A stretch of DNA of 64,000 bases from Ampelomyces quisqualis (GCA_018398575.1 JAGTXZ010000003.1:496001-560000), one strand, 5' to 3'; counted from the stretch's first letter, positions 1 through 11,152 are shown. A program made the numbers and translations. The notes: generated by a model from the sequence alone, not told the origin.

Positions 1-1909
1 GGAACTAATTGGACTGACGAGCTCCTGGCTGACCTCGATGACCTGAAGAGGCTGTTGTACGAGGACTACAGAACAAACAAAGACCTCTTTGCGGAAATTG
101 CGCATCGTCTGCAGATCAAGCATGGTATCAAAGGCCTGACAGTCGGCGCCTGTGAGAAGGCATGGCGAGTGCACTTCAAAACCAGCAAAGCCGAACCAAG
201 AGCACATAATCGCCGAGAAGCAGCTTCAAACCAGACGTTAACCACCGCCAAAAAGAGTGTACCGCCCACGGGATCAGGTTTTCCTCAGCAATTAGCTACT
301 TCCGCCAGCAGAGGATCCCTGCCAAGAGCTGTTCGCGGTCGTAGCCATCCATACAAATATGCCGACCACGAGACCCGCTGCGCGACGAAATGGTTACTCA
401 ATGAGTGTATTAAAGACAGCGACAGTGAAGGAGTCCGCGTTTGTAAGTTGTGCCCATGTGCATAGTACGGCGAATTACTAACTTTTCAAGCACGTCGTAG
501 AGCCGACCCAGCTGGATCATCTGCATGCCCAGAATGATGGGAACTCAGTAGACACGCTGAATCCTGGGACTAGAGGTTCAGTCATGTCAGCAGACAACGT
601 AGGCGGCGTGGCTGAGATTGTCCAAACGCAACTTGAGCAACAGAATGTTCTCGTGCCACAGCAAGAACATCTCGTCGAGAAGCAGCGGGCTGTGCTCCAG
701 ATGGAGCAATCGGCAAGGGATACTGAGCTACAAGAGGAGATCAATGGAATAACCACAGAAATGCAAGAGTTGCGTCTTCGCCTATCTCAAAAAGACGAGG
801 AAATTCAAAATCAAAGCATGCAAATTTCAAGGGAGAGAGAACAACACGAAAGGAGAGTAGTGCAAATCAAGCAAGATCTCGCCATAGAGAGAATGAGGTA
901 TGATGAAACGAAGAAAAAGTATCATATGTTACACTCGGGTCATGCCTCAATACTCAGAGGCCTTGGTGTTGACAAGGACAAAAAAGGACAGGGCGAAGGA
1001 GATCTACGCTCGCAATGGGAGCTTAATGGCGAGAGCTTTGTTGCAAATTTCGGCGGAACGGATGATGAGATGGATTACGAAGCTTTCAGCGGCCTCGCAA
1101 AAGACCTGGGTCGGCAGATGAACAGTATTATCTCAATGGCAAGTCGCGACAACCATGAGTGGCTTCGTCGTCTCCGAGAGTGCTCATCCGCACAGGATAT
1201 ATTTTGTGTGTTTGGAGCCATGTTCCTGGTCCAAAGGATCTTCGAAACGCCTTTACCATCCTTCGATCGTTTCGGTTGTCAGAAATGTGTCGCTTATAGA
1301 AAGGTCTTAGCTTGTGGTAGGCCGCCGCCTTTGGACGCAGAATGAACTTCTGGGCTAATTGCGACAGCATCCATGAACGTTGCAGAAACTCTTGACATTG
1401 CGACAGAATATGCAATGTACGAAAATATCCACAAAGAGGAAAAGCTCGTACGCGCAGAAGCAGAGTCTTGTGTGAACGAGCTCCAAGGCTCGCTCACAAA
1501 ACTTGCAGTGTGCAATGGGAACGACAGAAGCGACAGATGGACGGGCACGCGACGAGAATCATACGTCGGATGTATCTCAAGCTTTATCGAGCTCCGAATG
1601 AAGACTGTCTTGAAGAGAGAATGGTTCGAGGTCCGTTGGGTCGCGCAGGGCAGCGTCTTCAACCCAGACACCATGGTCCAACGGTTGGACGTCCTTCGCA
1701 ATCCATCCGAGAATCACGCTGTCAACAAGACAGTCAAGCTGTGTCTATTTCCTGCCTTGTGGCGATATGACGCTCCGAATATAGCCGCGTCATCTACCGA
1801 GTTCTCGGAGCCCCGCGTTCTAAGGAAATCTTTTGTGCCTTCGGCAGCGACAAGCGGATCACGCGTGAATCCCGGATGCGTGGGTCGCGCACTCGTATCG
1901 CTGAATTAA
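1..1909 (+). CDS. Coiled-coil hypothetical protein, 5' end outside window
   Basis: Function unknown. Three exons fit one frame: <1-438, 491-1316 and 1386-1909, giving about 595 residues with the start outside the window. The first 50 residues have a Myb/SANT-like look (W-T-D-E-L near the edge, then F-A-E-I-A and A-C-E-K-A-W spaced like SANT helices), which is only a resemblance. Residues near 190-285 are a strong coiled coil rich in Q, E, K and R. The last exon is conserved-looking globular sequence with no family I recognise. Intron 2 (1317-1385) is a clean GTAGGC...GCAG of 69 bp and removes two in-frame stops. Intron 1 needs a GTTTGT donor at 439. With the stronger GTAAGT donor at 443 the frame closes at 537, and the coiled-coil part would then be a separate gene starting at ATG 584. 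Confidence 0.55.
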
Positions 1910-3606
1910 TGCTGATGATGCACATTGTCATTTCGCTGAAACGGATTTGAGGGTTCGTGTGGCGTGAGGCTCGTGAGAGGATGGATGGAACTTAGCTAAA
2001 CGGCGCTAAGCTTACGTTATAACTATACCTACCTACATGGGTCTCGTTAGATGCTGCTCAGCTGCTGGATGTCACACAAAAACGCAACTTTCCTTAAAAT
2101 TCTTTCTACTGAGATCTTGAAATTTCCTTAGTTTTAGAGAAATTTGGGACCTTCCAAGTATTGACATAAGGTTAATAATTACAAGCATTCCACATTTTTG
2201 ACTTTCAATGCAGTTTTTAGCGTCTGATACCTCTCTCTCCCTATTCACACGCCCAATGCTCTCAGCGATCGCACACAGTCAAACCTCCCCAGAAATGTTA
2301 AGCAGCCCTGCCCACCCAACAGCTTCGGGCGGTTGAGCCTCAATTAGAGACGCAAATATAGTCAGGTGCATCGCACCCCATTATGATCTTCTCTTGGCTA
2401 TCCGGAAACATGCACACCTTTTCCTGACATGCTACACATGTAGTCGACATCCTGAAAATTGCAGCTATTCACGTCTGTAGAGGCTACGAATGATCCTGAA
2501 ATCTGGTTGATGAAATTTCGCTGTAATGCCTGGTCGTACCGCTCGGGAACGTACTTTGATGATACGTGGAAGTTGACTTTTTTTCCAGATACAGCATTCC
2601 CTCTCTCTTCTGCACACTCTATTCTGCGGACGGCTGATTTGTTATCGTAAGTGTTGAAACCCCAGGTTTGGCCTTCTTGCAGCCTGCCATCAGTCTTTCG
2701 CGCATCTCATCTCGCATCTCATCTCGCATGTAGTTTTCAAACCAGGATCCCATGTGCTGTAGCTGGTTTTGAATAGCGATTTCGAAGGCCCAAACGTCCT
2801 TGTTCTTGGGGCTCTGTTCAGGTGCGTTGCTTGTCTTGGCTTGATGACTCGAATTTGGTGACATGATGTAACAGAAGGCGGGGGGAACAAGACGAAGCTT
2901 AGAGGCTGCTTGGGGTTGTCGCGGATTTGAAAGAAGCGCGTGACACTTGAACCAAGCTCGGTGGTCGTACTTAGTGGTACCTCAAGAGGTGTAGCTCTGT
3001 GCAGGCCAGCTGTCACTGAACGCATATTCGAAGCCACGAGGCCTAGCAAGCTAGCACTAGAAGAAGAACTCCGGACATGGGGCCTAATTTGATTTTTCTT
3101 TGGAGTGATTACTCGCATAGACTGGGTATGCCATCTATGGTGTAGCTGAAACTCGCAGCTCCCTCACATCGGCGCATACAAGTCGGACATTCATGCTATA
3201 GTCATCTTGTTTGGTTGTGTCACGTACCATCAAGCGTCAAGGCCAGACGCCTACGTGAATCCCTTCAGCGCCAACTGACTATTCGTTTGGTCGTCATGCT
3301 ATCGTCGAGTGAATTTGGGTGGTGCTTAATCGTATCAAAAGAACACGAGAGCCTCCAGGATATCTCATGAGATGACGATCGAAACGATTGAAGGGATTTT
3401 AAGCTCATCAGCCTTGTGTAAGAAGTTAGAACGCACATTCGAAGTCACGTGTTTGATGTTGCACCGACTACACCCACGTAGCTGAACGCGCTAGTACGTG
3501 TTTTCACGTGGTGTAGGACGCGTTCGGGTGCAGGACGCGTTCGGTAGAGCATATTGAAGTCTAGTAGGCTTCATCACGCCTTTCACAGTCCCAACTACCC
3601 AACACC
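1910..3606. other. Intergenic stretch with weak ORFs only
   Basis: No convincing gene. Bases 2000-2250 are AT-richer than the flanks. A minus-strand stretch at 2619-3118 is open in two different frames. One frame ends in a repeated R-D-E-M motif created by a 10-bp CGCATCTCAT repeat near 2700. The pair may be a broken small gene or chance ORFs. Confidence 0.4.
2619..3118 (-). pseudogene. Possible small gene split over two frames
   Basis: Two overlapping minus-strand open frames (3118-2690 and 2864-2619) could be one gene broken by a frameshift or joined by an intron I cannot place. The upstream part is Ser-rich and basic. The downstream part is acidic and polar and ends in R-D-E-M-R-D-E-M repeats. 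I recognise no family. Chance ORFs remain quite possible. Confidence 0.22.
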
Positions 3607-4365
3607 ATGGCGCACAGCAATTCTGGCTTGCTGAAGCTTCCCCGCGAGCTGCGAGAAATCGTATGGAAGTACGCGATGGCTGACCAACCAAAGGTCTTTC
3701 TGCTCGAGCCTGAAATGAGGCCAACTCCGTTCTTCCTGCCGAAGTCGCTCCCGGCAATCGCTTTTGTTCGCCGCTCCCTCTTCGACGAGATTTTCGTCGT
3801 CTGGATCCGCGGACGCGAATTCGAGTTCGACTTCAACATCACTGTACCAGAATGGTTCGCCTACTGGATGGACCACGTGGACGAAGGACGAACCTGGGCT
3901 AACATCAAGTCCATGAGCTTCACAGCAGCACTCCGAGTCTACGAACCCTCACCATTTCCTTACCCTTTTCTTTGGAACGCAGCCGACTTCGTCCAGCGCG
4001 CCATCACATTGCAGCACCTCACCATCACCATCAGCTCTCTAACCATCATCCACTTCGATTCGCAGTCTGGCTTATTCACCCACATCAAACCCATTGGCGA
4101 ACTCCTCACTACTCTTGATCTTAGGAACATCTTGCACTGTAAGCAGCTGCAGTCCCTCACCATACTCTGCTGCCCGACCTGGACTGAATATGGCTGTATC
4201 GAGGCAGAGGATCTGGGCTGTCGACCTCAAGATTTGTTTGGTCCGCTTCTCGACTGGTTCTGGGCAGTTTTCAAAGAGATGGGCATGACAGTACAGATTC
4301 AGGGAAAGTTGCAGCGCCGCGGCAAGAAGTTCTCCTCGGAGCCGAGGTGGAATTGGGGCACCTGA
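3607..4365 (+). CDS. 2EXR/F-box-like domain protein
   Basis: Single-exon protein of 252 residues. The N-terminal motif LPRELREIVWKYAM (residues 10-23) is the hallmark of the short fungal 2EXR/F-box-like family, followed by the usual F-L-P-K-S-L-P-A-I block. In F-box proteins this region would contact Skp1 in an SCF ubiquitin ligase; whether the fungal short forms do so is unproven. The remaining sequence is leucine- and aromatic-rich, with no catalytic motif, signal peptide or membrane segment. The ATG at 3607 is the first in frame, has a purine-poor but acceptable context (ACACC before ATG), and lies just before the conserved motif. Two related genes lie at 12,608-13,453 and 16,808-17,528, so this is a locally expanded family. 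Confidence 0.8.
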   Translation: MAHSNSGLLKLPRELREIVWKYAMADQPKVFLLEPEMRPTPFFLPKSLPAIAFVRRSLFDEIFVVWIRGREFEFDFNITVPEWFAYWMDHVDEGRTWANIKSMSFTAALRVYEPSPFPYPFLWNAADFVQRAITLQHLTITISSLTIIHFDSQSGLFTHIKPIGELLTTLDLRNILHCKQLQSLTILCCPTWTEYGCIEAEDLGCRPQDLFGPLLDWFWAVFKEMGMTVQIQGKLQRRGKKFSSEPRWNWGT

Positions 4366-4711
4366 TGAGGTTGATGTGATTCGGAGGACATCTCGACGGT
4401 CGAACACGTAGGAGGGCTTGCAAGTCGGGCAGGAAGGAAAAAGTTCTGTCACATTTTAGCATGGTTATCTCGAACATGTATTAGGGCATATTGATGGCTT
4501 GTTCTGTGGGAAAAGACGTTGCGACAGGCGGGTATCAGCGGAAGTATCGAAGACTGCCCCGCGGCCCCACCTGCGCCAATGTACCATTGTCTCCCCAACA
4601 TAATGAGCCACGCTACAATCCAAGACATTCCCTTCGTTTCTATAATCAAAGAAGCTGTGTGTAGAGTTTATATTAAAAAAAAAGGCTCTTAGTCATCAGA
4701 AGATGAACTAC

Positions 4712-4849
4712 GGGCCGGTAACTCAGTGGTAGAGGTTAGTCTCTTGTTATATTCTCCCATCGATCACCCCTAACTCTCCCCAGTGTAGGATTGCAGCCTT
4801 TCCGTAGCCGTTTATCCCGAAGTCACCGGTTCGACTCCGGTTCGGCCCT
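4712..4849 (+). tRNA. tRNA-Cys(GCA) with two inserts
   Basis: The acceptor stem GGGCCGG (4712-4718) pairs with TCGGCCC (4842-4848). The next base is T, the U73 discriminator typical of tRNA-Cys. The T-arm ACCGG-TTCGACT-CCGGT is perfect, and boxes A and B are intact. The anticodon loop reads TTGCAG then A, giving anticodon GCA (4793-4795). A 17-nt insert (4797-4813) sits between positions 37 and 38, the canonical place for tRNA introns. A second insert of 49 nt (4735-4783) lies after D-stem base 24. Removing both gives a 72-nt cloverleaf in which D-stem ACTC pairs with GAGT. The anticodon stem is imperfect (one A-C mismatch and one wobble), so the gene may be weakened or dead. Confidence 0.72.
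4735..4783 (+). other. Spliceosomal-intron-like insert in tRNA D-arm
   Basis: A 49-nt segment begins GTTAGT, has the branch-site sequence CTAAC at 4770-4774, and ends CCCCAG. This is the same size and consensus as the protein-gene introns in this window. Its exact removal restores the A10-T25 pair and the full D-stem of the surrounding tRNA-Cys. Confidence 0.6.
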
Positions 4850-4863
4850 GACAGAATTCGAGG

Positions 4864-4869
4864 TTTTTT
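4864..4869 (+). terminator. RNA polymerase III T-run terminator
   Basis: Six consecutive T residues lie 15 bases after the tRNA-Cys 3' end, as expected for a Pol III terminator. Confidence 0.65.
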
Positions 4870-5233
4870 GTCCTTCGTATGGTAATCTAGTGCGGCCGAA
4901 AGATGCTATTTTGCTCTGAAAAAGACACCCACGCAGTCCACAAAAGCGGGGTCGGTCCGTCGGTGCGCCTCACGGGAAGTGTGTGCCTCTACCTACCCGC
5001 TCCCCAGGCTGACCGGAGACAGCAACAACTAAAGTTTCCACAATGTTACGGAATGTCGGATCGTCGTTGCATAGTCGTTCGTCATAAGACCGCTGAGCTG
5101 ATAAGCCGTCGACGCGCTAGTACGTGTCCTTTTTCAGTATTCGCGCACACACATATTGCCCCAGCACGTCTGTGCTCACAGTGACTTCGAAGCTCACACC
5201 ATATCCCGTGTTAAAGCTCTACTACCAGCCAAT

Positions 5234-5845
5234 ATGAAGGCCAGGAGTCATCGTCATTACCGGCGCTGCATCCGGCATGGGCCTCACAACCGCGCGACTT
5301 GTCGCAAGTGACGGCGCAAAGTTGTCTCTCGCAGAAGTCCAAGGGAATTTGTTGAAAAAGCTTGAGGCTGAGCTCAGACAAGGTGGTGCTCAAGTCATGA
5401 CCCAAGTTGTCAACGTGTGAGATCGCAAAGCCGCCGATCTTGGATCGCAGCAACAGTCGAGAAATTTGGGAAGCTCGATGGCACAGCGAACCTCGCAGGC
5501 GTCATGGGAAATCAAGCTAGCAGTCGATGCTGGTAGTCTAAAGAACTCTTTGCGGGCACAAACTCCACATTTCAATGAAGGTGCTTCGATTGTGAACCCA
5601 GCTACCTCGTATACTGTTATTTGATACGTCTCATCGAGATCCTGTACTGAAAATAGACAGCGGCCCAAGCGATACTCAGATTTTGAGAAAGTCAACAGAA
5701 ACCAAGCTTTCAGCGACTGATTGGACTCTCCTGGTGCCGGCACGTGCTGCGAGCCGAAAGGAAGTTCATCCAATTATTGAGTCATTATTGTCAGACACTT
5801 CGTATGTCATCACTGGTAGTGCGATGTAAATTGATGGCGGATGAT
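5234..5845 (+). pseudogene. Decayed short-chain dehydrogenase/reductase
   Basis: From 5244 the frame reads a classic SDR nucleotide-binding start, VIVITGAASGMGLTTARL (TGxxxGxG motif), and runs to an in-frame TGA at 5418 after a conserved Q-V-V-N-V block. After a frame change the SDR blocks continue: VEKFGKLDGTANLAGVMG near 5460-5510 (the NxAG region), F-N-E-G-A-S-I-V-N near 5575, and a C-terminal VITGSAM-stop-IDGG near 5810-5845 that matches the usual SDR ending. The candidate ATG at 5234 is out of frame with the motif. At least two stops and two frame changes make this a pseudogene. An intact SDR of a different subtype lies 1.1 kb downstream. Confidence 0.75.
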
Positions 5846-6141
5846 GAGACTGCTAGGTGCAGCTTCTACCATAAATGCGATGTCAGCCTCTCCTCAATTT
5901 CTGATCTGTTTCGCATGCCCTGACGTGGCTACCTTGTGGCAGTTTTAGAATAGTTGACGGGCTCCAGCTCCGGTGCTGATGTTTGGAAAGTACCATAGAC
6001 TGGTGTGACTGGTAATGATGTCATGGACTAACTCCCGGTTGATGGATAGCAGGCACAACATCATAACAGAGTACGGCCCACACAACTTCATATTCTCATT
6101 CAAAATCCTTGGACCTACTAGCAATCTCGGTAAACTTTCCA

Positions 6142-6644
6142 ATGTCCGAAGATCAGCTCGTCCGCGTCACTGTCTGCGCAAGACGAAACCCAAAATTGAC
6201 CGAAGACGAGTTTAATGATCACTGGCTGAATAAACACGGCCCCTTGATATCAGGCTGGCTCCAGACCCATGGCTGTTTAAAGTATGTTCAGGTACGTCTG
6301 CATATTGTGTTTTCCCTATACCCATCTCTTCTTCGATTGTTTCGCATCTCGACTATACTTATCGCTATGGCATGATTGATAAGCATTAGTACCAAACTAC
6401 ATCGCCCTTGAAGGCTCGCCTGACTGCAAATAAAATGCCATACGATGGTATCGCGGACTTTTGGTACAAGTCTTTTGAGGACTTTGAGAAAGCTTACGAG
6501 GACGAATACTACAAGAGCGTAATGAAGAAGGATGAAGAGCACTTGTTTGACATGAGCAGCTTAACCCTCACGGCGGGCGTCGAGCGTGCTGTGATCGAGG
6601 ATGGAAATATGGTCAAGCGAGATGAGCAAGGGAGGAGGGAATAA
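6142..6644 (+). CDS. EthD-domain protein
   Basis: Two exons, 6142-6291 and 6390-6644, encode 134 residues. The intron starts GTACGT and ends ATTAG, with phase 0 on both sides. The sequence carries the EthD signature: the N-terminal strand V-R-V-T-V-C-A-R-R, then LTEDEFNDHWLNKHGPL, and later the A-D-F-W-Y-K-S-F-E-D-F block. EthD proteins are small dimeric alpha-beta barrels. In fungi they often sit in polyketide or aromatic degradation clusters as dehydratases, decarboxylases or stabilising proteins, so the exact reaction cannot be read from sequence. I chose the ATG at 6142 because it directly precedes the first beta strand; an upstream in-frame ATG at 6109 adds 11 unconserved residues. Its neighbours are an SDR remnant upstream and an intact SDR downstream on the same strand, which suggests a small metabolic gene group. 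Confidence 0.82.
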
Positions 6645-6969
6645 ACTAAATTCGGATAGCATGGCATCAACTACACTCTTACACCTAGTTGAGATTAGAG
6701 TAACGCGACGATGGGGCATCATCGATGGAGACTACAGTGACTTTTTGATAGGTTTCGTACACGGTATGCATATTCATGATACCCCTCCATTCATGCTACG
6801 TGACGTAGTGCATGCCGTGTTCGGATGTGCGGAGACAATGAGGTATTACAGAGATGGCGGACCCACCTTCGCGACTTCCCCAGCTTTTTAGCTTACCGCA
6901 TGTTCTGAATTATAACATTCAAACCACGAATATTGAATCATTCAGAGCTCCTGCCAATAATCATAAAAT

Positions 6970-7955
6970 ATGCAGGCTGTTGATCAACCACTCAACGGCA
7001 AGATCTTGCTCATCACCGGGGGCGCATCAGGTAGGCAATTGCATCTCAACAACAGCCTTCAATGAGCTCACCAGAAGAGGCATCGGTCTTTGCTTGACCA
7101 AACAAGCCCGCGACATTGGCGCAAAAGTTCTCGTCGCCGATATCAAGACTACACCGGATTTCGACACATTCGCCGCTGGCAAAGATAACATCCTCTACGT
7201 CCAATCAGACGTAACGCAATGGGCCGACTTCAACAAAATCTTCGACGCATGCGAAAAGAAATGGAACGACGTACCTGATGCATACGGAATCTGTGCTGGG
7301 TTATTCGACCCGCCATTCTCGAACTTCTGGCAAGACCCAGAGCAAGATGAAGGGTACAGACAAGTCGATGTCAACGTGAATCACCCCATCAAATTGACCA
7401 GGATGGCGTTGCGCAAGAGTCTGAAGAAAGGCAAAAGAGCGAGTATATGCATCATCGTAAGTCGACTCCATTCCATGAACATCAATTGAAAATGCACACC
7501 AACATGCGGATCAGGCTTCAGTGGGCGGTCTATCAGGCAACATCGCGGCGCCTCTCTACTGCGCCACCAAACACGCCATAGTTGGCTTCGTCAAGTCGCT
7601 CAAAGACACCGAGCCGCTCACCGGCGTGAAAATCACTACGCTTTGTCCTGGAGGCGTAATGACGCCGCTTTTCGACGCGCAGAAAATCAAGCAGTATTCC
7701 GTTAGCAATGAGCGCTTTTTGAGCCCGCAAGTTTGCGCAAAACATCTGCTTGACTTGCTACAGAAGAAAGAGTATCCGTGCGGAAGTGTGCTGGAAGTCA
7801 CATTGAAGGGCACGAGGGTTATTCCCGAGTGGAATGTTCCAGCGCCGGAGGGCGAAGGCACAGGGCAGGAGTTGATATCGGACGAGCTGGTGGGGAATTT
7901 GTTGGGGCCGATTAAGGAGGCGCTGGAGAGAGATAGAACCGGAGCGGCGTTGTAG
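6970..7955 (+). CDS. SDR-family dehydrogenase (15-PGDH-like)
   Basis: Three exons: 6970-7030, 7080-7456 and 7515-7955. Introns at 7031-7079 and 7457-7514 are both GT-AG. Splicing intron 1 rebuilds the cofactor motif LLITGGAS-GIG exactly across the junction. Further SDR landmarks are V-A-D-I (the acidic residue favours NAD(H)), the Asp-containing S-D-V-T, A-G-L-F, an active-site serine in A-S-V-G-G, and the catalytic Y-C-A-T-K (YxxxK) followed by C-P-G-G-V. The order and length (about 292 residues) fit the NAD-dependent 15-hydroxyprostaglandin-dehydrogenase-like branch common in fungi, acting on an unknown alcohol in the cytosol. The gene is co-oriented with the EthD gene 325 bp upstream. Confidence 0.88.
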
Positions 7956-8322
7956 AACAGAAAGGCGCCTTGGTACGCACCAAGCAAATTGATTGAATGA
8001 TGCTTGTGGCTTGCTTAGTCGAATGCCTGAAGCTTCTGAGTCGGATGATAGAGATATATGCAGTGTTGTCCTGTCCCCTGACAGCGCTTAACCGTGTTTG
8101 TGCATTCTGACGCCATTAAATCAAAGCCTGAGATGGGACAGACCACTCGCATCCAATCGAACGACATCTAGCCTGTGCCTAATTCTCTTTCGGTATTTTT
8201 GATGACATATAAAGTACAGTGCCAGAATCTCAAGGCAGAATGAGCTGCCCGCATATGCATGCCACTCTCTTACAATCTATGTTCTCTTGATTTTGAATGG
8301 CGAGATTTGGCATTCATCCTTT
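7956..8322. other. Convergent intergenic spacer
   Basis: Spacer between the SDR (plus) and F-box (minus) genes. It should hold both 3' UTRs. I see no RNA gene or repeat. Confidence 0.5.
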
Positions 8323-9831
8323 TCAGTTGTTTGTAGTCATGACGATGCCACCCACTTGAACATCGAATGCACGCTTCCATTCCGGCATCATGGACCTCGG
8401 TCGGGCTTCTGCAACATGTTCGTCGAATACCTCCAAAACTGCACCATGCGCATTCGCCATTTCTTGTGCTGAACTTGATCTGTATTGCCGAATAACAGTA
8501 TTTTTCAGCTTGAGCAATTTGTCTTGTCTCCTATCTTTGATGTTCTTGAACAGCGCCTTCAGGGCATCCTCCGCTGGATCAGGATAGTCGGTATTGACAT
8601 GAAGCTCGCGAATACTTGCGGGTAACATGTCGCCCATGCACGGGATATCGACGTGCGCCCACGGATTTGAGCCATACGGAACATGCTGATTACGACCGAG
8701 ACGTTGCCCGCTTTCAAGTGGTGGACCGCAAAATGGAGCGACGTCCACTTCAAGCTTCTGTAGGCTGGAAAATCGCATGAAAGATGAAAGACCATTAATG
8801 ACCTCTCCATGCAATTCATCGATAGTGATTGCAAGTTCGAGCAGTCGGGGACCGCAGTAGTTGGCGAGTGCCTCGATAAATTCACCGGGATTCCAGTCAT
8901 ACTCAAGGCCATCCCACTTGGTCTGATGCGAGTAGCGAAAGATTGTGAGAGCGGGTGTGTTCCTCAACAAGACCGACAGACCGCTGGCGTCCATGCAGCA
9001 ACTAGCAAGCTCAATTCTTGTAAGGGGAGATTGCACACTGCGGTTGGGCCACTCGAAAGGCGCTTCGCCCCAGTCATCTTCGACAGCCACACAACTTACA
9101 GCGAAGAGGCTGCGAACGCTCTTAAGACTCATAAAAGGCTGTAAACACTGCAATCCTGCACGTACATCGTAGCCCTCCTCGACGAAAGGAAGAATGGTCT
9201 CCAAGGAACCGAGAGGACATAGGCGACGACGGCTGGCGTTCGACATTGTGATGAGTGACTCCACAGCGGGTACCAAGCTCTCCGCGGCTTCGCCTTTACG
9301 CACCTCGTACCATCGGTCTGGCAACTGAAGAACCTTAATGTTAGGAAGAAGAGCGAGAAGTGCGACTGTTGCATATAGTTTGTCGACATGCGACTCCTCG
9401 CTTACGGCATCTTCATCCTGAATCTGCCGCCACCACTCGTCTTGATCCAACGTAGCGTAATATTCGGTGCTCCGAAGCAGGTCTCTGATATCCTTCATGG
9501 CGTATTCATCCTCGCGGAAATCATATCCGTCAATAGCTTGGCCGACTTCATCCTCAGTACGCCGGTCCCACAGACTCAGAGATTTGATGTACTCAGCGAT
9601 AACAGGTTCGCGCGAAATTTCATGGAGAATGCTGAGCGTATCACCGCGGCGCGCTGGGCTTGCGTTGGAGGCGTGACCCCACCGCCTCTTCAGCTCGTTG
9701 TGGCGCAAGATTTGCGATTTCGCACGCTCGAAGATGGCCTTACATGAAAGAACAAAACTCTCCAGGCCGCTTGGTGCTGTAGCATCAATTATGATGTCCA
9801 ATATTTCTGGTGGTAGGTCGAGTAGGCCCAT
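8323..9831 (-). CDS. F-box protein with leucine-rich region
   Basis: Single-exon protein of about 502 residues. It opens with an F-box, MGLLDLPPEILDIIIDAT, followed by LESFVLSCKAIFERAK and an R-H-N-E-L-K block. It continues with degenerate leucine-rich segments such as IKVLQLPDRWYEVRKGE and RLLELAITIDELHGEVINGL. F-box proteins bind Skp1 and choose substrates for SCF ubiquitin ligases; the target cannot be inferred. I start at the ATG complementary to 9829-9831, right before the F-box. The same frame extends 20 residues further upstream to 9891, but that part is unconserved in look. No frameshift is seen. Confidence 0.83.
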   Translation of the reverse strand: MGLLDLPPEILDIIIDATAPSGLESFVLSCKAIFERAKSQILRHNELKRRWGHASNASPARRGDTLSILHEISREPVIAEYIKSLSLWDRRTEDEVGQAIDGYDFREDEYAMKDIRDLLRSTEYYATLDQDEWWRQIQDEDAVSEESHVDKLYATVALLALLPNIKVLQLPDRWYEVRKGEAAESLVPAVESLITMSNASRRRLCPLGSLETILPFVEEGYDVRAGLQCLQPFMSLKSVRSLFAVSCVAVEDDWGEAPFEWPNRSVQSPLTRIELASCCMDASGLSVLLRNTPALTIFRYSHQTKWDGLEYDWNPGEFIEALANYCGPRLLELAITIDELHGEVINGLSSFMRFSSLQKLEVDVAPFCGPPLESGQRLGRNQHVPYGSNPWAHVDIPCMGDMLPASIRELHVNTDYPDPAEDALKALFKNIKDRRQDKLLKLKNTVIRQYRSSSAQEMANAHGAVLEVFDEHVAEARPRSMMPEWKRAFDVQVGGIVMTTNN

Positions 9832-11152
9832 GATGTATCCGCGGTGGTGGATCTGAAGGAGGAATGAGGGGTATGCCCTTGTAGGGTTCAACGACAGGCC
9901 ATTTTGCTACGACGCGAGCTGCAAGGACGATGTTCACTGCGGCAGTCCTGTACAATTCTCCTCGTGGACTTTGGTTGTAGCAACGTTTTGCGTGTGGCAC
10001 CACAGGCGGAAAGATGCTCGCGCGTAGGAAATGTACTGTTGGTCGCGTATCAAATCTGACCCATTGAACACGCTTAGCCTATTTTGGCCATCATCACGCT
10101 GAACCAACACTTGTAACCTCCATGGATAATATCTTGAAGCAACTTGGCTACGTAGATCATAGATATCTGGAGCACATGGTCACTGATTTGTTTGGTGGCG
10201 TAGGTACGAAAATGCTGATGCACATCCTGGCCGGTGCCAAATTTCACGCTCTGGGTTTCAGGTGTTATGGTAGTACATATGTCAGGCTCAACTTGTTCCT
10301 AGATGATTTTCCTAGCTTCTTAGTTTCTAAAATTGAACAAGATACGAGTAAATTTTCTACACTTTCATTCATTCGTCTTCACTTATCTCTCATGACCCTG
10401 ATTGTCGAGCAGCTTTCTGTGGCTCCTTTGCACGTATCTCTATGGAAGATAACCATCTGGGAATTACCGCTGTAAACATATAAATGAACGTCTCATCATC
10501 ATCTCGCTTTGCTCCAAAAATCTGTCAACCATATATAGGCTGGTTGACATTCATGGTTTTTGTGCCCTTTGCTGGGCCAATGAACACGTCTCTCGCACCG
10601 CGGCGTCACGAATTGCTTTCTTGAGCATCGTCCATGTTACCTCCTGATGTGGTTCATGACGTGCGAGATTATCTCAACGACAAAAATTAGACAAGTTCAC
10701 AAGCAGATTTTCCTGTCTATGTACCGAATAGTCGAGCCACGCCCGTGAAAACAGCCATGGATCCCAGAATCCTGTCTATGTGTGTGCAGCTCTTAACGCA
10801 CATGGCAGTCAAATATTTCGAGACGTATAGGGCATGAGTGATTATCTGCCATCATGATTCCGCAAAGTCGAAAGCTCGAAATCGCATGTGGGGTGAGCAT
10901 GTGGCGTGTTTGTTTGAAAGACACTGCCGGGCGACCCCACAATATGTGTATACCATTATGGTCAAGAACTTTGTTACTGATCCCACATTACCTCAGGAAT
11001 TTGAATCTCATTGGCTAAGATCATATAGCAATATGGTTCTTCATGTATGCGCAGGGATACAAAATCCGTGTAGATTAACCGAAAATGTACATAGTCAACG
11101 TTCCATTGTTCTCGAGTCCAACATTGATTGTCAAACAAAATTTGACATCATC
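9832..11152. other. Intergenic region, no supported gene
   Basis: The only notable open frame is 10,122-10,475 (plus, 117 residues), with no recognisable motif and unremarkable codon use. It is most likely chance. The frame of the next gene stays open upstream to 10,838, but that extension does not look like protein and lacks the signal peptide. Confidence 0.45.

Noticed and set aside
8287..8587. Short plus-strand ORFs over the F-box gene
   Set aside because: Antisense shadows of the minus-strand F-box gene.
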